Part shown: in pieces, positions 7,738-15,818 of the stretch
Layout: each line of letters begins with the position of its first letter
Position numbering within the stretch: position 1 is the first letter of the stretch
DNA from: Chitinispirillaceae bacterium
Lineage (GTDB): Bacteria > Fibrobacterota > Chitinivibrionia > Chitinivibrionales > Chitinispirillaceae
Length of the DNA: 34,401 nt
Direction of reading: 5' to 3'
Assembly (NCBI GenBank): GCA_016930275.1
Contig: JAFGHA010000297.1
Span: forward strand, 1-34,401
Notes under the pieces: generated by a model
What the model was told of the DNA's origin: nothing
The model's database searches: none
What the model saw: only the letters and a program-made list of their open reading frames with translations
Translations under genes and position numbers: made by a program

Positions 7738-9567
7738 TCAGGATACGCGCGCAAATACCGCAAACCCGAATGGAGACAGCCTGAGTTGTTTCGGGAAGGA
7801 ATGGATTGCCTCTACCGTTTCTTCAGGCTCCTCATCCGGTATGCGACAGGAATCGATCAATTGCTTCCATTGCCCCTCGATCCCGGGAGAAAGTTCATTA
7901 GGGGTGTCACCGAAGTTGAACAGACACAGAGCGGCGTTTCCCGGGTGGGGATGATAGTGCAACCCGATGGCTCCACCGGAAGAGTACCGCTCAACGGTGA
8001 GGTTGGCGCGTGGTCCGGGACCGATCGCGGGATTTTCCCGGCGGATCGCGATAAGCGTTGTGTAGAGCCGGAGCATTGCGGCTCCGTCAGGCTTGTTCCG
8101 GAGGTTCCAGTCGGGTTTCGACCGGTCGAAGGTGGTACGATCGAAGGGGTCGGGTGCCGTTCCATCCGGATCGAATGCCGCGAATTCCGTTCGCCGGCCT
8201 TCACGAACCGCCTGTCTGAGCGGTTCATCGGTATGATCGGCGAAATAGAGAAAAGGATTGGTCTCTCCGTGTTCCTCCCCCATAAAAAGAAGCGGTACAT
8301 AAGGTGAGAGCAGGGTGAGCGCCGCGGCAAGCCGTGCACGGGGAGTATCGGTGAGGGTGATCAGGCGCTCGCCGAGAAAACGGTTGCCGATCTGGTCATG
8401 ATTCTGCGAGCAGACCACAAACCTGCCGGTTGCAAAGGATGATGCGTCATTGCCGTGACTGCGCCTGCGAAATCCGGAGTAGCGTCCGTTGTAGCAGAAT
8501 GCCATTTTGAGGGCATCGGTCAGATGATCGAGGGTTCCGAAATCGATATAATAGCCGCGTTTTTCTCCGGTCAACAGTGTATGCACCGCATGATGAAAGT
8601 CGTCACTCCATTGTGCATGAAGACCGAAGCCGCCCTGCCGCCGGTCGTTGAGAATCCTGACATCGTTCAGGTCGCTTTCGGCGATCAGGTATTTCGGCAG
8701 GGGAGCCGCGGGAAATTCCTTTTCCACCGTTTCGGACAATCGCTGCAGAAAAGGACGTGCACCCCTATCGCAGATGGCATGCACCGCATCGAGACGCAGG
8801 GCGTCGATACGGAACTCGCGGAGCCAGTAACATGCGTTGGCGATAAAAAAATCGACCACGCCGTCGCTCCAGGCGTCATCAAAGTTGATACTCTCTCCCC
8901 ACGGGGTCGAGTACTTTACGGTGAAGTACGGACCGAAATCCCTCAGATAATTACCCTCCGGCCCGAGGTGGTTGTAGACGACGTCCAGTAGTACAGCGAG
9001 ATCATGCCGGTGACACGCGTCGATGAACCGTTTCAGACCGTCAACACCGCCGTAGGAGAACTGAACGGCGAACGGATAGACGCCATCATACCCCCAGTTG
9101 CGTTTACCCGGAAACTGGGCGACCGGCATGATCTCCACTGCGGTAATACCGAGGTCGACAAGATGGGGAAGACGTGCGGTTGCGGCGGCGAACGTCCCTT
9201 CATCGGTAAAGGTGCCGGTATGCAGTTCGTAGAGTATGTATTCGTCGAGGGGCGGTTGACGGGAAGGTTCGTTACTCCATCCGAAACCGGTATGGTCAAT
9301 CACCATCGAAGGGCCGTGCACTCCTTCCGGTTGACAGTACGATGCGGGGTCCGGACGTTCGTCCGGTCCATTGTCGATGCGGTACTTGTACAGGGCTCCG
9401 GGAGGAATACTGCCTGCGGTGACGGTCCAGTAGCCGTCGTTGCCGCGGCGCATCGGCAGCACCCGGTCTTCCGGGGTGTAAAGGTGCACCGCCATCGCCT
9501 TTTTCAGGGGCGCCCAGACGGTAAAGGTGACACTCCCGCTGGAATAGTGTGCTCCCGGTTGCATCAT
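7738..9567 (-). CDS. treZ: malto-oligosyltrehalose trehalohydrolase
   Basis: A GH13 enzyme that releases trehalose from maltooligosyl-trehalose. An N-terminal beta domain (SVTFTVWAPLKKAMAVHLY) precedes the barrel. Hallmarks, numbered from the TTG at 9603: VEIMPVAQFPGKRNWGYDGV, LLDVVYNHLGPEGNYL, DALRLDAVHAI with nucleophile Asp272, YLIAESDLND with acid/base Glu309, and SQNHDQIGNR with Asp403. These match TreZ rather than GlgB or GlgX. An upstream TTG at 9603 is open (621 aa), but the ATG at 9567 is the better start: GGAG lies 6 nt before it and its ATGA overlaps the glgX stop, giving 609 aa and translational coupling. TreY, which makes the substrate, is not in the window. Likely role: trehalose formation from glycogen for osmotic or desiccation stress. 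Confidence 0.93.
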   Translation of the reverse strand: MMQPGAHYSSGSVTFTVWAPLKKAMAVHLYTPEDRVLPMRRGNDGYWTVTAGSIPPGALYKYRIDNGPDERPDPASYCQPEGVHGPSMVIDHTGFGWSNEPSRQPPLDEYILYELHTGTFTDEGTFAAATARLPHLVDLGITAVEIMPVAQFPGKRNWGYDGVYPFAVQFSYGGVDGLKRFIDACHRHDLAVLLDVVYNHLGPEGNYLRDFGPYFTVKYSTPWGESINFDDAWSDGVVDFFIANACYWLREFRIDALRLDAVHAICDRGARPFLQRLSETVEKEFPAAPLPKYLIAESDLNDVRILNDRRQGGFGLHAQWSDDFHHAVHTLLTGEKRGYYIDFGTLDHLTDALKMAFCYNGRYSGFRRRSHGNDASSFATGRFVVCSQNHDQIGNRFLGERLITLTDTPRARLAAALTLLSPYVPLLFMGEEHGETNPFLYFADHTDEPLRQAVREGRRTEFAAFDPDGTAPDPFDRTTFDRSKPDWNLRNKPDGAAMLRLYTTLIAIRRENPAIGPGPRANLTVERYSSGGAIGLHYHPHPGNAALCLFNFGDTPNELSPGIEGQWKQLIDSCRIPDEEPEETVEAIHSFPKQLRLSPFGFAVFARVS

Positions 9568-11705
9568 CGGTTGCTCCGTGGTGATTGCAGCAGTACCAGA
9601 CAACGGGGGCCAACCGTATAACTGCAGCAGGGTGTTTGTGCCGTTTCGTCAATGAAACTGTTGTCGCGTGATGTATCGAGTATGGCCTGCCATTGGCCGT
9701 CAATCGGTCGCGGTAGTGCAAAGTCGACCTGCTCCCAGTGGGCATTGAGCAGTACCAGAAACGAATCGTCGACAATGCGGCAGCCGTTCGCATCGATATC
9801 GGGAATCGCATCGCCCACCAGCAGCATGCCGAGCGATTTGGCAAATGAATGTCGCCACTCCTTGACGCGCATTTCCCTGCCGTCAGGTTTGAACCAGTGA
9901 ATATCCTTGACGCCGCGGCCGGAAAGTTTGCGGCCCTGAAAAAAACTTTTTCGTCTGAAGATCGGGTGCCGCCGGTGCAGTGCAATGCAGTCGCGGGTAA
10001 AGGCGAATATGCCGCGAGCCTCGTCGTCGGACTCCCATGACAACCAGGAGAGCTCGTTATCCTGACAATAGGTGTTGTTGTTGCCGCTCTTGGTTTTGCC
10101 GAACTCGTCGCCGCCGAAGAGCATCGGGGTACCCTGTGAAAGAAACAGCGTGGCGATGAAGTTCTTCATCTGCCGCAGCCGTAGTGTGATTATTTCGGGA
10201 TCGTCGGTCGGCCCCTCCACGCCGCAGTTCCAGCTGTCGTTGTTGTCGGAACCGTCGAGGTTATCCTCTCCGTTCGCCTCGTTGTGTTTGCCGTTGTACG
10301 AGACGAGATCACGGAGGGTGAATCCGTCGTGGCAGGTAATGAAATTGACACTGGCGTGCGGGTTGCGGTTTGACCTTTTGTACAGATCGCTTGAGCCGGT
10401 GAGCCGGTAACCGATTTCGGAAAGTTGTCCGTCGTCGCCTTTCCAGAACCGGCGCACGGCGTCACGGTATTTACCGTTCCATTCGTTCCAGAGTTCGGGA
10501 AAATTCCCCACCTGATATCCGCCGGGGCCGAGATCCCACGGTTCGGCGATCAGTTTGACCTGAGAGAGTACCGGATCCTGAGAAATGACGTCGAAGAAGG
10601 TGGACAGACGGTCAACTTCGTAGAATTCCCGTGCGAGCGTCGCGGCGAGATCGAACCTGAACCCGTCTGCATGCATTTCGGTTACCCAGTAACGCAGACT
10701 GTCCATGACGAACTGCAGTACGCGGGGATGTCGCATATTGAAGCAGCCGCCGCACCCGGAAAAATCCATGTAGTACCGCGGATCGTCGGGACTCAGACAG
10801 TAATACGAAGCGTTGTCGATTCCTTTGAAGCAGAGCGTCGGGCCGAGTTGGTTCCCCTCCGCAGTGTGGTTGTACACCACGTCCATGATTACTTCGATAC
10901 CTGCGGCGTGCAGCGCTTTCACCATCAATTTGAATTCCTGCACCTGGTGTCCGGGGGAGGTCGCCGCCGCGTACCGGAAATCGGGAGTGAAGAAACCGAT
11001 CGTGTTGTATCCCCAGTAATTGACAAGAGACCGCCCGAGCAGTTCGCGGTCGTTGATATGCTGCTGAACCGGCAGCAGTTCCAGGGCCGTGATGCCCAGT
11101 GACTGCAGGTGGCGTATGACCGGTTCACTGCCGATGGCGGCATAGGTACCGCGGATTTCCGGTGGAATATCCGGGTGGCGCATGGTCATGCCCCGGACGT
11201 GCGTTTCGTAAATGATGGTTTCATTCCACGGAATCCTCAGAAGGGCATCGTCTCCCCAGTCAAACGACGGGTCGACCACGACGGATTTGGGAACGAACGG
11301 GGTGGAGTCGAGATCGTTAAACGAGAGATCAGCGTCCTGATGGCCTATTGCATACCCGAACAGTGCGTCATTCCACTCGACCCCTCCTGCAAGCGCCTTG
11401 GCATAAGGATCGATAAGAGTTTTGTTCTGATTGAAACGGTGTCCACGGACAGGATCGAACGACCCGAACACGCGGTAGGCGTAAAAACTGCCAGGCCCGA
11501 CCCCGGGAAGATACCCGTGCCAGGTTGAGGCGGTTTTTTCGGGCAGAGGAATGATCCGGGCGGGTATAACATCTTCCTTTTTGTCAAAAAGCAGCAGCTC
11601 CACCTTCCGGGCATTTTCGGAAAAGAGCGAGAAGTTGGTCCCCTGTCCGTTCCATTGGGCACCGCGCGGGTAGGGTTTGCCTGGAAGTACCGTTTCGATC
11701 GTCAA
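9564..11705 (-). CDS. glgX: glycogen debranching enzyme GlgX (isoamylase type)
   Basis: A GH13 isoamylase-type enzyme that cleaves alpha-1,6 branches of glycogen. PGKPYPRGAQWNGQGTNFS opens the CBM48-type N-domain. The barrel carries NYWGYNTIGFF, DVVYNHTAEGN, GFRFDLA with nucleophile Asp352, LIAEPWDLGPGGYQVGNFP with Glu388, and NFITCHDGFTL with Asp460 (numbered from the TTG at 11705). The open frame extends upstream to a GTG at 11753 and an ATG at 11744, but neither has a ribosome binding site. TTG at 11705 has AAGGA 5 nt before it and starts right at the conserved region (713 aa), so I prefer it with moderate certainty. It is coupled to treZ by an ATGA overlap, so the two are one operon supplying linear maltodextrins for trehalose synthesis. 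Confidence 0.92.
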   Translation of the reverse strand: MTIETVLPGKPYPRGAQWNGQGTNFSLFSENARKVELLLFDKKEDVIPARIIPLPEKTASTWHGYLPGVGPGSFYAYRVFGSFDPVRGHRFNQNKTLIDPYAKALAGGVEWNDALFGYAIGHQDADLSFNDLDSTPFVPKSVVVDPSFDWGDDALLRIPWNETIIYETHVRGMTMRHPDIPPEIRGTYAAIGSEPVIRHLQSLGITALELLPVQQHINDRELLGRSLVNYWGYNTIGFFTPDFRYAAATSPGHQVQEFKLMVKALHAAGIEVIMDVVYNHTAEGNQLGPTLCFKGIDNASYYCLSPDDPRYYMDFSGCGGCFNMRHPRVLQFVMDSLRYWVTEMHADGFRFDLAATLAREFYEVDRLSTFFDVISQDPVLSQVKLIAEPWDLGPGGYQVGNFPELWNEWNGKYRDAVRRFWKGDDGQLSEIGYRLTGSSDLYKRSNRNPHASVNFITCHDGFTLRDLVSYNGKHNEANGEDNLDGSDNNDSWNCGVEGPTDDPEIITLRLRQMKNFIATLFLSQGTPMLFGGDEFGKTKSGNNNTYCQDNELSWLSWESDDEARGIFAFTRDCIALHRRHPIFRRKSFFQGRKLSGRGVKDIHWFKPDGREMRVKEWRHSFAKSLGMLLVGDAIPDIDANGCRIVDDSFLVLLNAHWEQVDFALPRPIDGQWQAILDTSRDNSFIDETAQTPCCSYTVGPRCLVLLQSPRSNR

Positions 11706-11935
11706 CCGGTTCCTTGCTGATTGTTCGTAGTTGCACACATGCATCACGCACACACCATGAAATATACTTCATGAACGTTCTTCGCAGGTGAGTGCGCCGG
11801 CAGGATTTCGGGGTCGGATATCGGTATCTGGTACTATCATGTACCGTGGTCCAGTGGTGTAAACTGCGGACTGTAAATTCATTTCTTCCCTGCCATGGTT
11901 GTTTTCCGTCCGAAAACAGTTTTTGTCTGTAACCA

Positions 11936-11964
11936 TTGAATAACATAAAATTCCGTGGTACATT
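11936..11964 (+). promoter_or_regulatory. sigma-70-type promoter of the FN3 protein gene
   Basis: TTGAAT (11936-11941) and TACATT (11959-11964) are spaced by exactly 17 bp, about 45 bp before the start codon. GGAG at 11999-12002 is the ribosome binding site. The remaining 11706-11935 stretch shows no gene that I can support. Confidence 0.6.
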
Positions 11965-12009
11965 ATTAATAAGGACTGTTGCCTGTATTTATTACCATGG
12001 AGTAAAAAA

Positions 12010-13794
12010 ATGAAACGGTTATGGGCTATTTTTTCAGGTATACTATTGTCCACCTCGGCATTTGCACTTGATGCTCCATATCTTATCGAAGTAGTCGGAC
12101 AGGGCAATACGAGCGTCACGCTTTCCTGGAGAAATAACAGTACTGCGTATACTGGAATACTGGTATTACGGAAAACCGACGGCAGTGATGTGTTCGATGC
12201 AGTCACTGAAACAGCGGGAAGTGAATCGTCATATCTCGACACGGCTCTTTTGTCAGGAACATTGTACACGTATGCCCTTATTGCCATTGCAGGAACCGAT
12301 ACCAGCGATACCTCGAATACCTTGAAGATAACACTTACCAGAGAATGCGATTCCAGTCTTTATGACTGGCAGGATGGAACGGATTTTCTTACAAGATCGA
12401 ATTTGTACTGGATTGATTCTTCCGCAAAGTTGCAAGTATCTTACAGGGATATAATTTGCGATGAGGACGGTCTGATTATTTTCCGGAGAGAGGGTGATAG
12501 TACCATTTATACTGCTATAGATACGATTTTTCACGAGGATCCATACGATAAATCTACCCGAATCTGGTTCGACACGACCTGCAAACCCAACCGGATTTAT
12601 CAGTATCGGTTCGCAATGTTCAAAGACACACAGCTCGTCTGGCAGGAGGGAGAAAAAACATTTACCTACAATCCTGAAGACTTCTTTATTAAGGATCATG
12701 ACTGCATCAGTACGGTTGAGAAAATCGGTGAGATCCCTGTATACTTTTCTCTGCCCGAATCTTGGATAATGCTGAAGGGTGACACGTTACTTGTAAAAGA
12801 ATCGAATACCGATTCATCAGTATATACTCTTATAGATATAAGTGATCCCGCAGATCCTTCGTTTATCGGAATTCATGATTCGGGACCTGTGGTTACAGCT
12901 GGTTCGAGTTGTTTTGTGGATGGTGAACGAGTGTTTGTATTTTCAGAATTTGAAGAAACCGAAAATTCCTCGACAAGATTATCTTATTATTCCTATGGTC
13001 AGAATGGCTTTGAGCTTCTGGATACACTGGAAGGGTCAGTGGGCGAAGTAATCGGAAAAATCGATGATTCAACGATCGTAACGGGATTCGACTATTTACG
13101 GGCGATTTCGTTTGATACCAGTCAATTCACCAGTGCGTACTCAGCTGTTTCAATTCCTCAAAGAACCGTGAGCAGCGGATTTCGAACAACAACAACTACC
13201 TATTACCTGATTGGAATGGTCGAAGGTATGCTGTTTTTCAGGAAAACAACCCATGTATACATGAACGATGACCTCGAATATCAAATTTATCATTTCAAGG
13301 GCAACCAATATGAACCTTTTAGAGATGTGGTTCAGTGGTTTCCCGTTAACTTTTTCCCCATAATGATTGATGGATATATTGCAATAGATCCCGTTTTGAC
13401 TTCTGCCGAACAGGTGGTGCTTGATACACAGAAAACCCATGCATATGTCTTCGGTACTGACAAGACGTTGCGGATTTATTCCTACCGCCTTGATCCGGCA
13501 ACCATGGAAGACCTGAGCGTTGGAATAGTCAATAGTGATCAGTTGAAGGAAACTGAACCGCCTGGCAAAACCCATCCGTTGATTTCAGACTATCGTCATC
13601 TTTCGTACCCGGTATATGCCACAATATTCGATGTCTCAGGAAGGGTAGCTTTCAGAGGAATGGTCGGGAGTCGTGATGTCTTCAGAAAAATTGCCGGAAA
13701 ATTGCATCCGGGCATCTATGTCGTCAGGGTTACCGGTACCGGTAATGCATCGACAGATGGGGCCGTATTGACTCTGTATAATGTTCATCCGTGA
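12010..13794 (+). CDS. secreted FN3-type repeat protein with C-terminal sorting-type domain
   Basis: The 594-residue protein has a clear signal peptide (MKRLWAIFSGILLSTSAFA). Residues about 20-112 read as a fibronectin type III-like sandwich (APYLIEVVGQGNTSVTLSWRN and LLSGTLYTYALIAIAG). A second, similar module at about 115-220 has RIWFDTTCKPNRIYQYRFAMF. Residues 265-300 contain YTLIDISDPADPSFIGIHD, which resembles an LVIVD-type beta-propeller blade. The C-terminus (about 530-594), with ATIFDVSGRVAFRG and LHPGIYVVRV, looks like a type IX sorting domain. No enzyme motif is visible, so an adhesion or surface-binding role is only an inference. Base composition is visibly richer in A/T than the genes on both sides, which may mark transfer or relaxed selection. 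It has its own promoter and converges with the GyrI-like gene. Confidence 0.7.
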   Translation: MKRLWAIFSGILLSTSAFALDAPYLIEVVGQGNTSVTLSWRNNSTAYTGILVLRKTDGSDVFDAVTETAGSESSYLDTALLSGTLYTYALIAIAGTDTSDTSNTLKITLTRECDSSLYDWQDGTDFLTRSNLYWIDSSAKLQVSYRDIICDEDGLIIFRREGDSTIYTAIDTIFHEDPYDKSTRIWFDTTCKPNRIYQYRFAMFKDTQLVWQEGEKTFTYNPEDFFIKDHDCISTVEKIGEIPVYFSLPESWIMLKGDTLLVKESNTDSSVYTLIDISDPADPSFIGIHDSGPVVTAGSSCFVDGERVFVFSEFEETENSSTRLSYYSYGQNGFELLDTLEGSVGEVIGKIDDSTIVTGFDYLRAISFDTSQFTSAYSAVSIPQRTVSSGFRTTTTTYYLIGMVEGMLFFRKTTHVYMNDDLEYQIYHFKGNQYEPFRDVVQWFPVNFFPIMIDGYIAIDPVLTSAEQVVLDTQKTHAYVFGTDKTLRIYSYRLDPATMEDLSVGIVNSDQLKETEPPGKTHPLISDYRHLSYPVYATIFDVSGRVAFRGMVGSRDVFRKIAGKLHPGIYVVRVTGTGNASTDGAVLTLYNVHP

Positions 13795-13903
13795 TGCATT
13801 AAAGCGGTAGATATATTCCTGCAATTTTTCACTGTAGCATGTTACTGTCATGAAAAAAGATACTTCGCCTCTTCAAACTATTGAATTGTGATAAAACCGC
13901 CCT

Positions 13904-14536
13904 TCATTCCGAACCGATTGATGTCTTTGATTGCCGCACCTCATACCGCAGAATCGTCAGATACTTTTCCGGATTGGTCGGCAGTATTCCCGGTCCTTTC
14001 AGGTACTCCTCCTCATGGTCGCCGCAGATTTCATACCCGTTATCGCTGATATACAGCTTCAGTTTTGCAAACGAGGTATCCTCACTGCTGTAAGGACCGA
14101 CATGAAGGATTTCCGCAACCGTACCGTATTGCCACTCCCTGAGTTCAGGTTTCAGACCGTTTTTCCCGGTGACATCGGGAAGCGATTTCAATGAGGCGGG
14201 AACCGGCAGGGCATAGATACCGACCCACTTATCGCGCGGCGTTTCGAACGGTTTGGGCCAGCGGGCGCGCGGGGCCTCCATCTTTTTTCCCTTCGGCCGA
14301 TCCTTGATTTTGAACCAGGTTTTGAAGAGCAGGCCGAATGCCGGACCGACGGTGTTGTTCGGATCGCCGGTCGCTTCGACGACCAGCATGTTCTGAGAAG
14401 GTTTTTTGGTGATCCTGGGGGTGAGCAGGTGGCTGACTTCGTCGAATGAGGGGCCGTGGTGGCTCATGGAAAAGAGTGCAATACCGATGCCGACAAGCAA
14501 TAACAAGACTGAGACAATAATGATACTTTTTTTCAC
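13904..14536 (-). CDS. membrane-anchored GyrI-like (AraC effector-binding fold) protein
   Basis: The 210-residue product starts at a GTG (14536) preceded by AAAGGA; the open frame runs 18 codons further upstream, across the palindrome, but those codons lack a ribosome binding site. Residues 4-23 form one hydrophobic helix (IIIVSVLLLLVGIGIALF), a signal anchor or signal peptide. The rest matches the GyrI-like small-molecule-binding fold: PRDKWVGIYALPVPAS, then LREWQYGTVAEILHVGPYSSEDTSF and a YEICGDHEEEYLKGPG tail. YGTVAEILHVGPY is the characteristic strand-helix turn of the family. Such domains bind small or multidrug-like molecules, and stand-alone exported forms have no established role. It lies 55 bp downstream of the zinc-ribbon gene on the same strand. 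Confidence 0.72.
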   Translation of the reverse strand: MKKSIIIVSVLLLLVGIGIALFSMSHHGPSFDEVSHLLTPRITKKPSQNMLVVEATGDPNNTVGPAFGLLFKTWFKIKDRPKGKKMEAPRARWPKPFETPRDKWVGIYALPVPASLKSLPDVTGKNGLKPELREWQYGTVAEILHVGPYSSEDTSFAKLKLYISDNGYEICGDHEEEYLKGPGILPTNPEKYLTILRYEVRQSKTSIGSE

Positions 14537-14562
14537 GGATAGTCCTTTCTTCAGGTCGGGAA

Positions 14563-14586
14563 ACGGGCACGACATGTCGTGCCCGT
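14563..14586. repeat. 24-bp perfect palindrome in the zinc-ribbon/GyrI-like spacer
   Basis: Twelve-base arms (left arm ACGGGCACGACA) meet with no spacer to form a perfect palindrome that almost fills the 55-bp gap between two co-directional genes. As RNA it would fold into a very stable hairpin just before the ribosome binding site of the downstream gene. It resembles REP-like mobile intergenic palindromes. No second copy is visible in this window. Confidence 0.85.
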
Positions 14587-14591
14587 ACATT

Positions 14592-14828
14592 TCAGTTGGC
14601 CGCCCAGGCGGGCATACCGTTCATGTACGCCCGTGCCCGCACTTCGGCGGTCGTGTCGTCAACTGCCGGCTGCCACATTTTCATCCACCGGGCAATCCCC
14701 TGTGTTACTTCTTCGCGTGACTTGAGGTTGCCGTCGCCGGTGGTACAGTAGCCGCAGTAGTTGCCGGGTGCATTTTGCGTCGCGGGATCGATCGGCATCG
14801 CGCATGAGTGACAGAATTGCATATCCAT
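14592..14828 (-). CDS. small putative zinc-ribbon protein
   Basis: A 78-residue cytoplasmic protein starting MDMQFCHSCAMPID. Two CxxC knuckles (Cys6/Cys9 and Cys25/Cys28, the second in NYCGYCTTGDGNL) form a treble-clef or ribbon zinc site. The helical C-terminus (EEVTQGIARWMKMWQ) matches the putative zinc-ribbon family often annotated PF12674 (from memory). These domains are found alone or attached to AraC-type or GyrI-like effector-binding proteins, which fits the GyrI-like gene directly downstream. AAAGGA lies 8 nt before the ATG. Function is not established; a regulatory or ligand-sensing pair is plausible. Confidence 0.8.
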   Translation of the reverse strand: MDMQFCHSCAMPIDPATQNAPGNYCGYCTTGDGNLKSREEVTQGIARWMKMWQPAVDDTTAEVRARAYMNGMPAWAAN

Positions 14829-14906
14829 GATACATTCCTTTCAGTAGAGGTGAATGTCTGGTAACAGTTCATTTCCCCGGGGTATCATGAATATACGCCT
14901 GTGTTG

Positions 14907-14922
14907 TGACAGCGTTATGTCA
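14907..14922. promoter_or_regulatory. TGACA-N6-TGTCA inverted repeat upstream of the zinc-ribbon gene
   Basis: Perfect 5-bp arms with a 6-bp spacer lie 79-94 bp upstream of the zinc-ribbon start codon, between it and the vapC stop. It could be an operator for the zinc-ribbon/GyrI-like pair. Symmetry and position are the only evidence. Confidence 0.35.
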
Positions 14923-14977
14923 GGTTTCTGTTTTTTTTAAAGGAAAGTATTTTTTTTATATGAAGGATATGGTTACT

Positions 14978-15400
14978 TTAACAGGTCCACAGATCGAGAA
15001 TCCGCGCACCGGTAGCCCCGATATCCTGCTCATTTCGGGTAACAACCGTCAGGTTATGTGCAATGGCCGTTGCCCCGATAAGTGCATCTACAACGGGAAG
15101 AGGTCTGCCTTTATTTTCTGATTCACCTTCAATAACGCCCCATGTCAATGCAACCTCAAGTGACACGGGAAGAATCCGTTCCGCAAAGCGTTCTCTGAGA
15201 TCGGAGTCAAGCCATTTTTGAATTTTCAACCGCCTTCTGGTGTCATCGAGCTTCGAGATACCCTTCTGGATTTCTCCAAGAGTTACAACACTTAGATAAA
15301 GTGAATCCTCATCGCATTCACTAATCCACCGGACGACATTTGAATCGGGTTGTTTTTTTACCAGCTCTGAGATGGCACATGTATCCAGCAGGTAGTTCAA
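14978..15400 (-). CDS. vapC: VapC-type PIN-domain toxin ribonuclease
   Basis: A 140-residue PIN domain. The acidic metal-binding residues are in place: Asp6 in YLLDTCAISEL, Glu43 in VVTLGEIQKGI, Asp105 in PVVDALIGATA, with Asp126 near the TRNEQD end. Toxins of this family are Mg-dependent endoribonucleases that usually cut tRNA or rRNA loops. The ATG overlaps the stop of the antitoxin gene by 4 bp (ATGA), the usual coupling for antitoxin-toxin operons. Length and all motifs look intact, so the toxin is probably active. A StbB/FitB-like name would describe the same fold. Confidence 0.93.
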   Translation of the reverse strand: MNYLLDTCAISELVKKQPDSNVVRWISECDEDSLYLSVVTLGEIQKGISKLDDTRRRLKIQKWLDSDLRERFAERILPVSLEVALTWGVIEGESENKGRPLPVVDALIGATAIAHNLTVVTRNEQDIGATGARILDLWTC

Positions 15401-15642
15401 AGATCCACCTGCCGCGACAGATCTTTTTTCCTTTCCAGATCAATTCCCGCGAGGGGTGAATTACGGAAAAAGTCTGAGATCGATCCTTTCCGTCGCTGAA
15501 GTTTCATGTATTGCTTCATTGAAAGCAGGACGGCGGTTTTTTTTCCATGCCGGGTTATTTCCTGAGGTCCTTCATTGACTGCGTGCTCGATAACTTCGCT
15601 CAATTTATTCTTCGCATCCTGAATCTGCCAGGTCATTCCCAT
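15397..15642 (-). CDS. Phd/YefM-family antitoxin
   Basis: An 81-residue protein opening MGMTWQIQDAKNKLSEVIEHA, the Phd/YefM DNA-binding fold (cf. the W-Q-x-A-K-N-x-F/L-S signature), followed by GPQEITRHGKKTAVLLS. The C-terminal part (SISDFFRNSPLAGIDLERK) is the flexible toxin-binding tail. It should neutralise the PIN toxin and autorepress the operon through the inverted repeat just upstream. GGAGG lies 6 nt before the ATG. A second Met two codons later is a less likely start. Confidence 0.92.
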   Translation of the reverse strand: MGMTWQIQDAKNKLSEVIEHAVNEGPQEITRHGKKTAVLLSMKQYMKLQRRKGSISDFFRNSPLAGIDLERKKDLSRQVDL

Positions 15643-15674
15643 AGGTCCCTCCCCGAACGAAAGTGCGAAATCAC

Positions 15675-15700
15675 ATTATATCTAGCCTGTCTAGATTATA
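15675..15700 (-). promoter_or_regulatory. promoter/operator of the toxin-antitoxin operon
   Basis: The inverted repeat ATCTAG-CCTGT-CTAGAT (15680-15696) is flanked on each side by a TATAAT hexamer reading towards the antitoxin gene (minus-strand -10 candidates at 15675-15680 and 15695-15700). An operator that overlaps the -10 region is what an autoregulated Phd-type operon needs. A good -35 box was not found. Confidence 0.55.
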
Positions 15701-15818
15701 CGTTTGGCCGGAATTAAACACAAGCAATTTATTATGCAGCCGGTACTTGGTGCAACTGTCGATCCGGGAAACCCTTCATTGCGATTTCGGGTAGTGCAGG
15801 ATGTGGGACGAATAGTGG

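Noticed and set aside
9568-9603. TTG start for treZ at 9603
   Set aside because: No good ribosome binding site; the ATG at 9567 has GGAG at proper spacing and couples to the glgX stop.
11769-12287. 172-codon minus frame overlapping the start of the FN3 gene
   Set aside because: It overlaps a signal peptide-coding region with its own promoter and shows no protein-like pattern.
14978-15642. New toxin-antitoxin or defence island
   Set aside because: Both proteins fit known PIN and Phd/YefM families with normal length, order and overlap; no further defence genes are nearby.
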